DNA of 5,936 nt from contig DGYJ01000070.1 of NCBI GenBank assembly GCA_002396665.1, positions 16,727 to 22,662 on the forward strand. Reading direction: 5' to 3'. Both the position numbers and the translations under genes were made by a program. Below, one piece after another: positions 1-5,936 of the stretch. Below the pieces are notes generated by a model. That model was not told the origin of the DNA. It worked only from the letters and a program-made list of their open reading frames with translations, and did no database searches. The stretch comes from Bdellovibrionaceae bacterium UBA5009 (lineage in GTDB: Bacteria > Bdellovibrionota > Bdellovibrionia > Bdellovibrionales > Bdellovibrionaceae). The stretch's first letter is position 1; each line of letters starts with the position of its first letter.

Positions 1-382
1 CTTCAATAAATTCGGCTCTTTGCTTTTCTTTTAACTTATCTATAATTTTATACTCAGTTGCCTTTTGTCGCAAAATTTCACGCTTGGCCTCGACCAAATT
101 TTCTGCTTCTTGGACCTTAGCCTTCTGCATTTCAATTCTTCGGTCCTGGCCTTTGATAAAAATTTCAATCTGCTGCATAGACAGAAGGCCACTGCCTTGA
201 AGGCCTTTGGTCTGGATATCGTAGCGACGCTGAAAGGCTTGATGGCGTGCTGTTTTAAGATCTTCTAATTTTCTTTCTTCTTCATGAAAAGCCGCAACAG
301 CCTCTTGAAAATCTTTTTGCGCAAGATCTTCAAGAATTTTTCGATGCTCTAAAACTTTTTGTAATTTGAAATTGAATTTCAA
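1..382 (-). CDS. fliJ: FliJ, flagellar export ATPase central stalk (C-terminus cut off)
   Basis: FliJ is a cytoplasmic coiled-coil protein that sits in the pore of the FliI hexamer, contacts FlhA and helps recycle export chaperones. The frame stays open from a TTG at 382-380 to the window edge, giving 127 residues of a family usually near 145-150. The start reads MKFNFKLQKVLEHRK, the typical FliJ opening, in which Phe/Leu alternate before an LEHR-like motif. The rest is highly charged, rich in Lys, Glu and Gln and without proline, as expected of a long antiparallel coiled coil. The TTG start is forced: a TGA lies in frame two codons upstream, and the next in-frame Met is about 60 codons downstream. 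A GAGG Shine-Dalgarno lies 6 bases before the TTG. The gene follows fliI after 17 bases. Identification rests on the N-terminal motif, the coiled-coil character and the position after fliI. Confidence 0.9.
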   Translation of the reverse strand, partial: MKFNFKLQKVLEHRKILEDLAQKDFQEAVAAFHEEERKLEDLKTARHQAFQRRYDIQTKGLQGSGLLSMQQIEIFIKGQDRRIEMQKAKVQEAENLVEAKREILRQKATEYKIIDKLKEKQRAEFIE

Positions 383-385
383 ATT
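363..385. repeat. Perfect 11-base inverted repeat over the fliJ start codon
   Basis: The arms AATTTGAAATT (363-373) and AATTTCAAATT (375-385) are exact reverse complements around a single central base. As RNA this could fold as a 9-bp stem with a 5-base loop. The TTG start of fliJ (382-380) lies in the 5' arm of the transcript, and the GAGG Shine-Dalgarno lies just outside it. The repeat also encodes the first FliJ residues (Lys-Phe-Asn-Phe-Lys-Leu), so protein constraint may account for part of the symmetry. The stem has only two G-C pairs, so it would be weak. It is not followed by a U-tract typical of a terminator. Confidence 0.75.
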
Positions 386-388
386 TCA

Positions 389-392
389 CCTC
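389..392 (-). promoter_or_regulatory. Shine-Dalgarno of fliJ (GAGG)
   Basis: On the transcript GAGG is followed by 6 bases and then TTG. Spacing and match support translation from this rare start codon. The site lies in the 17-base gap after the fliI stop. A GTG overlapping this site opens a different frame that closes after about 20 codons, so it is not the gene start. Confidence 0.7.
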
Positions 393-399
393 GAAGAAA

Positions 400-1725
400 T
401 TATGTGTTCACAAAAATTTGCTGAAGCTGACGAAGGCAGTTCGTTAAGCTTGTAGGGTCATCTACACTTTGTCTTAAAAACTGATTCAAAGGATCAATGA
501 CTCGAATGGCTTTATCAATGCGCGGATTAGATCCTGACTTATAGGCTCCGATATTGATCAAATCTTCGGCCTCTTTATATGTCGCCAATGTTTCACGAAT
601 TTTCTGCGCCAATTGACGATGCTCAGGACTTGTGACGCCCTTCATGACCCGGCTTGCGCTTTGAAGAATATCCACCGCAGGATAATGACCTTTTTGAGCC
701 AACTGACGACTTAATACAATATGTCCGTCAACAATGGATCGCACAGCATCCCCGATAGGATCATTGGTGTCGTCACTTTCAACTAGAGTTGTGTACAATC
801 CAGTGATGCTGCCTTCATTTTCAAAGGCCCCAGCACGCTCGAGCAATTTTGGAAGAGTAGAAAAAACCGATGGTGTATAACCTTTACTTGATGGGGGCTC
901 ACCGATACTTAAACCAATTTCACGTTGGGCCATGGCAAAACGAGTCACTGAATCCATCATCAACAACACATTTTTTCCTTTAGCACAGAAATATTCAGCA
1001 ATGGCAGTTGCAACATAAGCACCACGCATTCGCAACAATGGGCTTTGATCACTGGTCACACAAACGATGACTGATTTTTTCATCCCCTCGGGGCCAAGGT
1101 CATTTTCAATAAATTCACGGACCTCACGTCCACGCTCGCCGATCATGGCGATCACATTGACATCACTACTTGAACTTCGTGCCATCATTCCAAGTAAAAC
1201 CGACTTACCAACCCCAGAACCAGCCATAATGGAAACACGCTGACCTAATCCAATTGTAATTGATGAATTGATCGAACGAATTCCCAAATCCATGGGTTCA
1301 CGAATTGGTTTTCTTAAAAGTGGATTTCGAACAGCTGCATAAAGCGAGCGCTCTTCAAAATGCTCAAAATCTAAATGGTGATCTAAGGGACGGCCCAGGC
1401 CATCTACAATTCGACCTAGCAATTCTTCACTGGCCTTAATTGTGGCGATTTGTCTTTTTAAAAGAATTTTTGCACCTAAAGCAACGCCGCGAATGTCGTC
1501 CAAGGGCATCATCAAAACGTGCTTGTCATGGAACCCAACAACTTCGGCCCGTGAAGAGTGTTTCGCATTTTGTGGAAAGATTTCCACAAGACTTCCCACA
1601 CTGGCGCCAGGCAAATAGCCTTTAATCAGCAAGCCTTGCACTTCAGTCACTTTACCCAAATCACTCAAAATATGAGCATTTTCAGTAATGTTTTTATATT
1701 TCTCGAAATCAAAAATTGCTGTCAT
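400..1725 (-). CDS. fliI: FliI, flagellum-specific export ATPase
   Basis: FliI hydrolyses ATP as a hexamer under the flagellar type III export gate, helping to release chaperones and start substrate export. It is related to the F1 ATPase alpha/beta subunits. The 441 residues match the usual length of about 440-460. The N-terminal beta-barrel domain covers roughly residues 1-95. The catalytic core shows a Walker A loop AGSGVGKS (168-175), the GERGREVREF block (196-205) carrying the likely catalytic glutamate, and Walker B LLMMDSVTR (254-262, Asp258). The family blocks GEPPSSKGYTPSVF (275-288) and GHYPAVDILQSASRV (346-360) follow, the latter with a likely arginine finger at Arg359. The C-terminal helical domain runs to the end. 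The ATG shares one base with the fliH stop (TAATG) and has no strong Shine-Dalgarno, so translation is probably coupled to fliH. A virulence-type SctN ATPase is an alternative, but the neighbours are all flagellar. Confidence 0.97.
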   Translation of the reverse strand: MTAIFDFEKYKNITENAHILSDLGKVTEVQGLLIKGYLPGASVGSLVEIFPQNAKHSSRAEVVGFHDKHVLMMPLDDIRGVALGAKILLKRQIATIKASEELLGRIVDGLGRPLDHHLDFEHFEERSLYAAVRNPLLRKPIREPMDLGIRSINSSITIGLGQRVSIMAGSGVGKSVLLGMMARSSSSDVNVIAMIGERGREVREFIENDLGPEGMKKSVIVCVTSDQSPLLRMRGAYVATAIAEYFCAKGKNVLLMMDSVTRFAMAQREIGLSIGEPPSSKGYTPSVFSTLPKLLERAGAFENEGSITGLYTTLVESDDTNDPIGDAVRSIVDGHIVLSRQLAQKGHYPAVDILQSASRVMKGVTSPEHRQLAQKIRETLATYKEAEDLINIGAYKSGSNPRIDKAIRVIDPLNQFLRQSVDDPTSLTNCLRQLQQIFVNT

Positions 1726-2504
1726 TAACCATTGCTCACAAGTTTAGGTTTTTGCGGTGGCAAATTTTCTTGAATTTGCTCCCACAAAAGTTCAATGCGC
1801 TTTTCAAGGCGCGCATCCACTTCGCCGAAGTTTGTTTCTACAATACATCCGCCGGGTTGGATCTCTGGATTTTTTTCAAATTTAATTTTTTTCAAAAACT
1901 CTACTTCGCGACCAGTTTTATGCTGAAGTTCTTCAATAAAATTGTATTGGGATTCTGCGACTTGTACCGTGATTTTTTCTTCGTCATAGGATAAGCCAAC
2001 AGCGGATCGAATAATCTCTAGCATTGGATCATTGCTTGTTTTCAACTCATGCTGGGCTAATTTAGCAGCCATTTGAAAACAAAGTTGAATAAAATGATTT
2101 TCATTGGAATTCAAAATTTCTTTTTTCATTTCTTTGAATGAATTCAAAACATGATCGAGCTCATCCAATGATTTTTGAATTCGTTCAGAATTTTTTTCAA
2201 AGGCTTTTTTATGTCCTTCATCAAGCCCCAATTGATAAGCTTGTTGGTAGGCTTCCTCTTGAACTTCTTTTAATTTTTCAAGGGCCTTTTCTTCAATCTT
2301 TTGCTCTTCATTGCCAGATTCGATTTCTGCCACACCTGTTTGAATACGAATGGCATCACTCATGCGGAAGTCACTACCATTGGCCTTTGTCTGCAAATAA
2401 TCGATGGCCTGCTCAGGTGTTCCTAAGTTGAAGTTTTGGGGTTTAAAATCCAAAACAGTCTTATCAGCCATCTTTTTTTTAAGAATCGAACTAGACCATG
2501 GCAT
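1725..2504 (-). CDS. fliH: FliH, regulator and peripheral stalk of the export ATPase
   Basis: FliH binds FliI as a dimer, restrains its ATPase activity and links it to the C ring. Its parts resemble the peripheral stalk of F/V-type ATPases. The chosen ATG at 2504 gives 259 residues. The N-terminus reads MPWSSSILKK, followed by a variable segment and a charged helix from about residue 62. In that helix a run of small residues every fourth position is seen (Ala85, Ala89, Gly93, Gly97, Ala101), the FliH-type AxxxG/GxxxG element. A coiled coil follows, then a globular C-terminal domain with the hallmark PGGCIVETNFGEVDARLEKR (217-236). The start is uncertain. A TTG at 2525 has AAGGA 10 bases upstream and would add 7 residues. 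An ATG at 2471 lacks a Shine-Dalgarno. I prefer 2504 because of GGCGG 8 bases upstream and the SSxIxK-like opening. It overlaps the fliG end by 14 bases. Confidence 0.93.
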   Translation of the reverse strand: MPWSSSILKKKMADKTVLDFKPQNFNLGTPEQAIDYLQTKANGSDFRMSDAIRIQTGVAEIESGNEEQKIEEKALEKLKEVQEEAYQQAYQLGLDEGHKKAFEKNSERIQKSLDELDHVLNSFKEMKKEILNSNENHFIQLCFQMAAKLAQHELKTSNDPMLEIIRSAVGLSYDEEKITVQVAESQYNFIEELQHKTGREVEFLKKIKFEKNPEIQPGGCIVETNFGEVDARLEKRIELLWEQIQENLPPQKPKLVSNG

Positions 2505-3525
2505 CTTCTGAACCGCCTCTTGCAATTAAGATTTTTCCTTCAGCTTCTAAACGACGTGCCACATTGACGATCTCTTGCTGAGCTCCCTCAACATCTGACA
2601 ACCGCGATGGACCCATATTCGACAAATCTTCACGCAACATTTCTGCAGCACGGGCAGAAATGTTTTTGAAAACTTTAAGCTTGATATCTTCGCTAGCAGT
2701 TTTAAGAGCCAGAAGAAGTTTATCATTTGGCACTTCTTTAAGAAGAGATTGAATTCCACGATCATCAATTTTAACAATGTCATCAAAGACGAACATCAAT
2801 TTGCGAATTTCTTCCGCCAACAATGGATCTTTTTCTTCAAGTCGGGACATAATCGCCGTCTCAGTATTTTTATCCATGACATTCAGCATTTCTGCCACTG
2901 GCTGTACGCCACCAAGCGAGGCCTGCTCAACAGTGGCCGTGTTCGCCAATTGATTTTTAAGAACACGATCTATTTCAACAATTAATTCAGGATCTACGTT
3001 ATCCAAGTTGGCCATCCTTAAAACAACTTCAGCCTGTAGGACTTCTGGTAGTCGCTTAAGAACCTCACCTTTTTTCTCGGGCTCAAGATGGGCCAAAATA
3101 ACAGCGACCGTTTGCGGATGCTCATTCACCAAGAAAGTGGCTAAGGATTTTGCATCAACCATTTCTAAAGACTCAAGGGATCTTTGGTTCCCAGAAGCAA
3201 TATTCAAGCCCCCAAGGATTCCACGGGCTCTTTCTTCACCTAAAGCATCGACAATCGTATCTTTGCTCGAAATACTTTCAGAGAAAATATAATCATCCGT
3301 TTCACTGATCATCTCGTAAAACTCTTCAAGAACACGTTTCGTGATATGAACAGGAACAACGCGGTACTTACTCATCACACTGATCAATTTTCTGATATCG
3401 CCATCATCCATTCTTTTCAAAAGAATTTTTACAGCATCACGTCCTAAGTAATTGATCAGGATAGCTGCTTTATCGAAGCCTTTCAAAGTTGCATAATCAA
3501 TATTGTCTATTTTAAAAAGCTTCAT
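2491..3525 (-). CDS. fliG: FliG, flagellar motor switch protein of the C ring
   Basis: FliG caps the C ring, binds the FliF C-terminus and receives torque from the MotA stator ring; it also takes part in direction switching. The 344 residues match the family (about 330-345). The N-terminal FliF-binding domain (about 10-105) opens with GFDKAAILINYLG. The middle domain carries the EHPQT motif (135-139) used to contact FliM, and GGV (205-207). The hinge motif MFVF is at 244-247. In the C-terminal torque domain the charged positions known from E. coli are kept: Lys275, Arg292, Glu299, Asp300 and Arg308 correspond to K264, R281, D288, D289 and R297, with Glu replacing the first Asp. The ATG shares one base with the fliF stop (TAATG), and AAGGA lies 9 bases upstream inside fliF. 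The 3' end overlaps fliH. Confidence 0.98.
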   Translation of the reverse strand: MKLFKIDNIDYATLKGFDKAAILINYLGRDAVKILLKRMDDGDIRKLISVMSKYRVVPVHITKRVLEEFYEMISETDDYIFSESISSKDTIVDALGEERARGILGGLNIASGNQRSLESLEMVDAKSLATFLVNEHPQTVAVILAHLEPEKKGEVLKRLPEVLQAEVVLRMANLDNVDPELIVEIDRVLKNQLANTATVEQASLGGVQPVAEMLNVMDKNTETAIMSRLEEKDPLLAEEIRKLMFVFDDIVKIDDRGIQSLLKEVPNDKLLLALKTASEDIKLKVFKNISARAAEMLREDLSNMGPSRLSDVEGAQQEIVNVARRLEAEGKILIARGGSEDAMV

Positions 3526-5177
3526 TATCTATCATCCTTTCTGACCAACCACATTCCGAAGGCATTTGCTGCTTTCTCTTCATCTTTTTGCATCAAGGTG
3601 ACAATACGATCTTTCAGTAATTCACTTTCTGCTTTTTCAGGATCAATGGATTCCTGCAAAACTGGAAGTGCAGAATTCATGCCTGGCAATGAATTATCGA
3701 CTGACTGTAACTCTTCAAGCTCTTCAATTGTACGAGGCAACATTTCTTCGACAGAGTCTTGGAAACTATCTGTAATCCATTGCATAAAAGGACGAACAAC
3801 GATGAAGAAAAGCAATGCTAAGCTAAAGCCTAAAAGTGCCCATTTGAAAAGAGCATGTAAAAGTTTGCGACGCTCAAGATTGGTCAACAATTTTTCAGAC
3901 TCTGAAAAATCTTCTGGCTGAAATTGCATGTTTTCAATTTTAACACTGTCGCCGCGTGCTGCATTGAAACCAATAGCGCTTTTCACAAGTGTCTCATATT
4001 TTTGAATGTCTTCAGCTGAACGTGGAACGTATTTGCTTTCAGTAGTTCCATCTTCTTTTGTTGTTGTTTGCAAAATACCATCGACAACAACCGCCACACT
4101 GATGCGCTCGATACCACCAGCGGCTTCTTTAATATTACGAACTGTTTTTGGGACTTCGTAATTCGTTGTTTTAATTTCTTTTTTTACATCTTGTTTAAAT
4201 CCCACCTGACCAGAGTCTTCTGCCCCCGGGATATTTGATCGCGAGCCAGGAACTCCGGCAGGGTTTGTTCTTGATCCGTCTAAAGATTCTTCTTCACTTT
4301 GTTGGCTGCGCATTGCCGTTTTTTCAGGGTCCACGGACTCTTCAACTGACTGAATAATTTTTTGATTTAGTGTCGCATTCACTTTAGCCACGACCTTGGC
4401 TTGCCCGACAACTTTACTCAAAATGGACTCAACACGGCCCGCCAATTCGTTTTCAATTTTTTCTTTCAAATCCAGAATCTCGCTAGAACCCGCTGTTGTT
4501 CCATCAGAATGACGAGTTAAAACTTTTCCACGCTCGTCAAGAACCGCAACGCTTTCAGGATCCATTCCCTCGACTGCATTGGCCACCAAATAACGAATTC
4601 CACGAATTTGATCCTGGGAAAGCTCTTTCCCATTATGAAGCTCGACAACTACTGAAGCTGAAGCTTTTCCACCTTCTTCAAGGAAAGTTTTTTTATTTGG
4701 CAAAGCCAAAATAACTTTCGATTGCTTGATCACAGTTAAAGTATTGATGGCCCTCATCAATTCGCCTTGCAAGGCCCTTTGAAAATTGATTTTTTGAGCA
4801 TAGGAATTTACGCCGAAATCTTGCTTTTCAAAAAGCTCAAGACCGATGTTTCCAATTTTTGATGACCCCAGTTCTGACATCAGAGCCATTTGCGTTGAAT
4901 GCAAAAGCTCTTTTGGAATCGCAATTGTTTTACTGTCGTCTTTCAACTGAAAAGGAATATTTTTTTCATTCAATTTCGCAATGACAGTGGTCAACTGATC
5001 AGAAGGTACATTTGTTAAAAGTGGTGCATAATCTTTACCGGAAAGCATAAAGACCATGGCCACCAACACTGCAGCAGCGATCGAAGCCACAACAACAACA
5101 GACATTCTTTTTGTCGGCCCTAAGTTCTTAAAGAACTCACGAAACTGAACTATGATTCCACCAACTATCTTATTCAA
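3525..5177 (-). CDS. fliF: FliF, flagellar MS-ring protein
   Basis: FliF oligomerises in the inner membrane to form the MS ring, the base on which the rod, the C ring and the export gate are assembled. The 550 residues are close to the usual 530-570. Transmembrane helix 1 covers about residues 25-46. It is followed by the periplasmic ring-building motifs, including the YscJ/FliF segment with NFQRALQGELMRAI (131-144) and KQSKVILALPNK (151-162). A flexible linker near 300-318 holds the GVPGSRSNIPG family signature. Helix 2 covers about 443-463. A cytoplasmic tail ends in a helix (about 515-550, with Trp543) that matches the FliG-binding segment. The start is TTG, supported by GGAGG 5 bases upstream; a TGA lies in frame six codons before it, so no longer version is possible. 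No cleavable signal peptide is seen. It lies 19 bases after fliE and its stop overlaps the fliG ATG. Confidence 0.98.
   Translation of the reverse strand: MNKIVGGIIVQFREFFKNLGPTKRMSVVVVASIAAAVLVAMVFMLSGKDYAPLLTNVPSDQLTTVIAKLNEKNIPFQLKDDSKTIAIPKELLHSTQMALMSELGSSKIGNIGLELFEKQDFGVNSYAQKINFQRALQGELMRAINTLTVIKQSKVILALPNKKTFLEEGGKASASVVVELHNGKELSQDQIRGIRYLVANAVEGMDPESVAVLDERGKVLTRHSDGTTAGSSEILDLKEKIENELAGRVESILSKVVGQAKVVAKVNATLNQKIIQSVEESVDPEKTAMRSQQSEEESLDGSRTNPAGVPGSRSNIPGAEDSGQVGFKQDVKKEIKTTNYEVPKTVRNIKEAAGGIERISVAVVVDGILQTTTKEDGTTESKYVPRSAEDIQKYETLVKSAIGFNAARGDSVKIENMQFQPEDFSESEKLLTNLERRKLLHALFKWALLGFSLALLFFIVVRPFMQWITDSFQDSVEEMLPRTIEELEELQSVDNSLPGMNSALPVLQESIDPEKAESELLKDRIVTLMQKDEEKAANAFGMWLVRKDDR
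3535..3539 (-). promoter_or_regulatory. Shine-Dalgarno of fliG (AAGGA), inside the end of fliF
   Basis: AAGGA lies 9 bases before the fliG ATG and overlaps the last codons of fliF. Together with the TAATG junction this suggests that ribosomes finishing fliF restart on fliG, which would couple the amounts of the MS-ring and C-ring partners. Confidence 0.65.
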
Positions 5178-5182
5178 GATAT

Positions 5183-5187
5183 CCTCC
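5183..5187 (-). promoter_or_regulatory. Shine-Dalgarno of fliF (GGAGG) that fixes a TTG start
   Basis: A full-strength GGAGG stands 5 bases before the TTG at 5177-5175, in the 19-base gap between fliE and fliF. It is the clearest ribosome binding site in the window and decides the fliF start, because no ATG or GTG is suitably placed nearby. Confidence 0.8.
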
Positions 5188-5196
5188 GCGTATCAA

Positions 5197-5550
5197 TTAA
5201 ACCTGCATTTTCATTATTTCATTATAAGCATCAATAATTTTATTTCGAACTTGAACCATGACCTTTAAAGCGATATCTGCTTTTTCAGCTGTAATCATCA
5301 CATCAGCCACATTGTCAGTGCGACCTGTCGCTAAATCTTGAATTGCTTTGTCTGATGATTTTTGTAGTTCATTGACTTGATTCACTGCACTCTTCAATGT
5401 GTCAGCAAAAGTTTCACCTGGGGCCGATTTCGACTTGGTTACGCTATTGATATCACTCAAAGAATTTGAATCAATCTTGATGGATTGATCGCCAGAACTC
5501 ATCCCTGAGTTCAAAAATTGACTTGCTTTAGAGACTGTAAAACCTTCCAT
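5197..5550 (-). CDS. fliE: FliE, MS ring-rod junction protein
   Basis: FliE is a small protein exported by the flagellar secretion system that joins the MS ring to the proximal rod; it is needed early for export of the other rod proteins. The 117 residues fit the family (about 100-120). The variable N-terminal 45 residues are rich in Ser, Asp and Lys. The conserved helical part follows: FADTLKSAVNQVNELQKSSD (48-67), then a Gly-Arg-Thr-Asp-Asn-Val stretch, EKADIALKVMVQVRNKIIDA (89-108) and the end AYNEIMKMQV, the characteristic FliE C-terminus. No signal peptide is seen, as expected for this export route. The ATG at 5550 has AAAGGA 11 bases upstream, somewhat far. A later Met at residue 17 is possible but less likely. 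It sits between flgC and fliF, its usual place. Confidence 0.96.
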   Translation of the reverse strand: MEGFTVSKASQFLNSGMSSGDQSIKIDSNSLSDINSVTKSKSAPGETFADTLKSAVNQVNELQKSSDKAIQDLATGRTDNVADVMITAEKADIALKVMVQVRNKIIDAYNEIMKMQV

Positions 5551-5606
5551 GGCCGAACAGTTCCTTTCTTCTATAGATTACCAAAAAAACACGCAAAAAC
5601 CTAAAA
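5551..5606 (-). other. flgC-fliE intergenic gap, longest non-coding stretch
   Basis: These 56 bases hold the fliE Shine-Dalgarno (AAAGGA, 5567-5562) and a T-rich transcript segment just after flgC. I see no hairpin before the T-run, so a terminator is not supported. No convincing sigma-70, sigma-54 or sigma-28 promoter boxes are visible. The gap most likely lies within one transcript. Confidence 0.5.
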
Positions 5607-5936
5607 CTATCTACCAATTTCTAACGAACTCAACGCCATATCTTTACTAGCTTGCAAGGCCGAGACGTTGGCCTCGTAAGCGCGGGACGCCTGTATCATA
5701 TTTGTCATCTCTTCCATCAAGTTAATATTGGGATAAGCAACATAACCATCTGGATTTGCATCTGGATGATCTGGCTCATATTTTAGCAGCGGAGCTTTTT
5801 TATCCGAAACAATATCTGTAACTTGGACACGCTGAAAACTACCTTTGGGATTTGTTGATGTAATAATTTCACCGAAATTTTTAGCATCAGGCATTGATTC
5901 AAAGACAACATCTTTACGGCGGTAAGGACCGCCTTT
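5607..5936 (-). CDS. flgC: FlgC, proximal rod protein (N-terminus cut off)
   Basis: FlgC is one of the proximal rod proteins of the flagellar basal body, exported by the flagellar type III system and assembled in the periplasm. The reading frame is open to the right edge and gives 109 residues of a family usually near 135-150, so roughly the first 30-40 residues are missing. An internal Met at 5894 is not the start: the frame upstream already reads KGGPYRRKDVVFES, a typical FlgC segment. The middle part holds HPDANPDGYVAYPNINLMEE, and the C-terminal helix holds MIQASRAYEANVSALQASKD before LSSLEIGR. This is the rod/hook family C-terminal motif in its FlgC form. FlgB would be expected upstream, outside the window. 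A related rod protein such as FlgB or FlgG is less likely given the short length and the fliE neighbour. Confidence 0.95.
   Translation of the reverse strand, partial: KGGPYRRKDVVFESMPDAKNFGEIITSTNPKGSFQRVQVTDIVSDKKAPLLKYEPDHPDANPDGYVAYPNINLMEEMTNMIQASRAYEANVSALQASKDMALSSLEIGR

Noticed and set aside
65..268. Plus-strand open frame opposite fliJ
   Set aside because: It lies entirely opposite the fliJ frame, which has a clear family N-terminus and coiled-coil composition. No Shine-Dalgarno or recognisable protein motif was seen.
363..385. Inverted repeat as a terminator between fliI and fliJ
   Set aside because: The stem is AT-rich, lacks a following U-tract and lies across the fliJ start codon, so termination is unlikely; it is reported as a possible translational element instead.
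400..1725. The ATPase as a virulence-type type III secretion ATPase
   Set aside because: Every neighbour is a flagellar rod, MS-ring, C-ring or flagellar export gene, so FliI is the straightforward reading.
1440..1994. Plus-strand open frames opposite fliI and fliH (1440-1625 and 1716-1994)
   Set aside because: These are antisense to well-supported genes. Their Phe- and Leu-rich or Arg- and His-rich compositions are what arises opposite Lys/Glu-rich coding DNA.
2138..2431. Plus-strand 97-codon frame opposite fliH
   Set aside because: Antisense shadow of the FliH coiled coil, with no motif or ribosome site.
2547..2786. Second minus-strand frame inside fliG, plus a plus-strand frame at 2749-2985
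   Set aside because: Both overlap the conserved FliG C-terminal and hinge domains. The translations are low-complexity and match no known family.
3008..3921. Plus-strand frames opposite fliG and fliF (3008-3292, 3598-3921)
   Set aside because: They are antisense to the FliG middle domain and the FliF tail. Their Ser-rich composition is typical of shadow frames.
5575..5606. T-rich transcript stretch after flgC as a possible rho-independent terminator
   Set aside because: No stem-loop precedes the T-run, and fliE follows closely in the same direction.

Overview
The window is one uninterrupted minus-strand segment of a bacterial flagellar basal-body/export operon. In transcription order (right to left) it holds the 3' part of flgC, then complete fliE, fliF, fliG, fliH and fliI, and the 5' part of fliJ. 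Both edges cut genes, so the operon continues on both sides. No plus-strand gene, RNA gene, mobile element, CRISPR array or terminator could be supported. The longest non-coding stretch is 56 bases, between flgC and fliE.

Organism: a Gram-negative-type flagellum is implied by a proximal rod protein, an MS ring and a full cytoplasmic export ATPase complex. The order flgC-fliE-fliF-fliG-fliH-fliI-fliJ occurs in several phyla. The AT-rich coding DNA and the protein style fit a low-GC member of Bdellovibrionota or a related former deltaproteobacterium. That placement rests on general impression, not on a search, and is of moderate to low confidence.

Layout and cooperation: FlgC (rod) and FliE (MS ring-rod adapter) build the drive shaft. 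FliF forms the MS ring in the inner membrane. FliG attaches to the FliF C-terminus as the torque-receiving part of the C ring. FliI is the hexameric export ATPase, FliH its regulator and stator, and FliJ its central stalk. The genes are tightly packed: fliF/fliG and fliH/fliI each share one base in a TAATG junction, fliG and fliH overlap by about 14 bases, and fliI/fliJ and fliE/fliF are separated by only 17 and 19 bases. Translational coupling is therefore likely.

The most notable details are at the nucleotide level. Both fliF and fliJ must start at TTG, because in-frame stops lie just upstream. The fliJ TTG lies inside a perfect 11-base inverted repeat next to its Shine-Dalgarno sequence, a possible translational control hairpin. 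The gene set itself is a standard flagellar operon, and I found no undescribed system.
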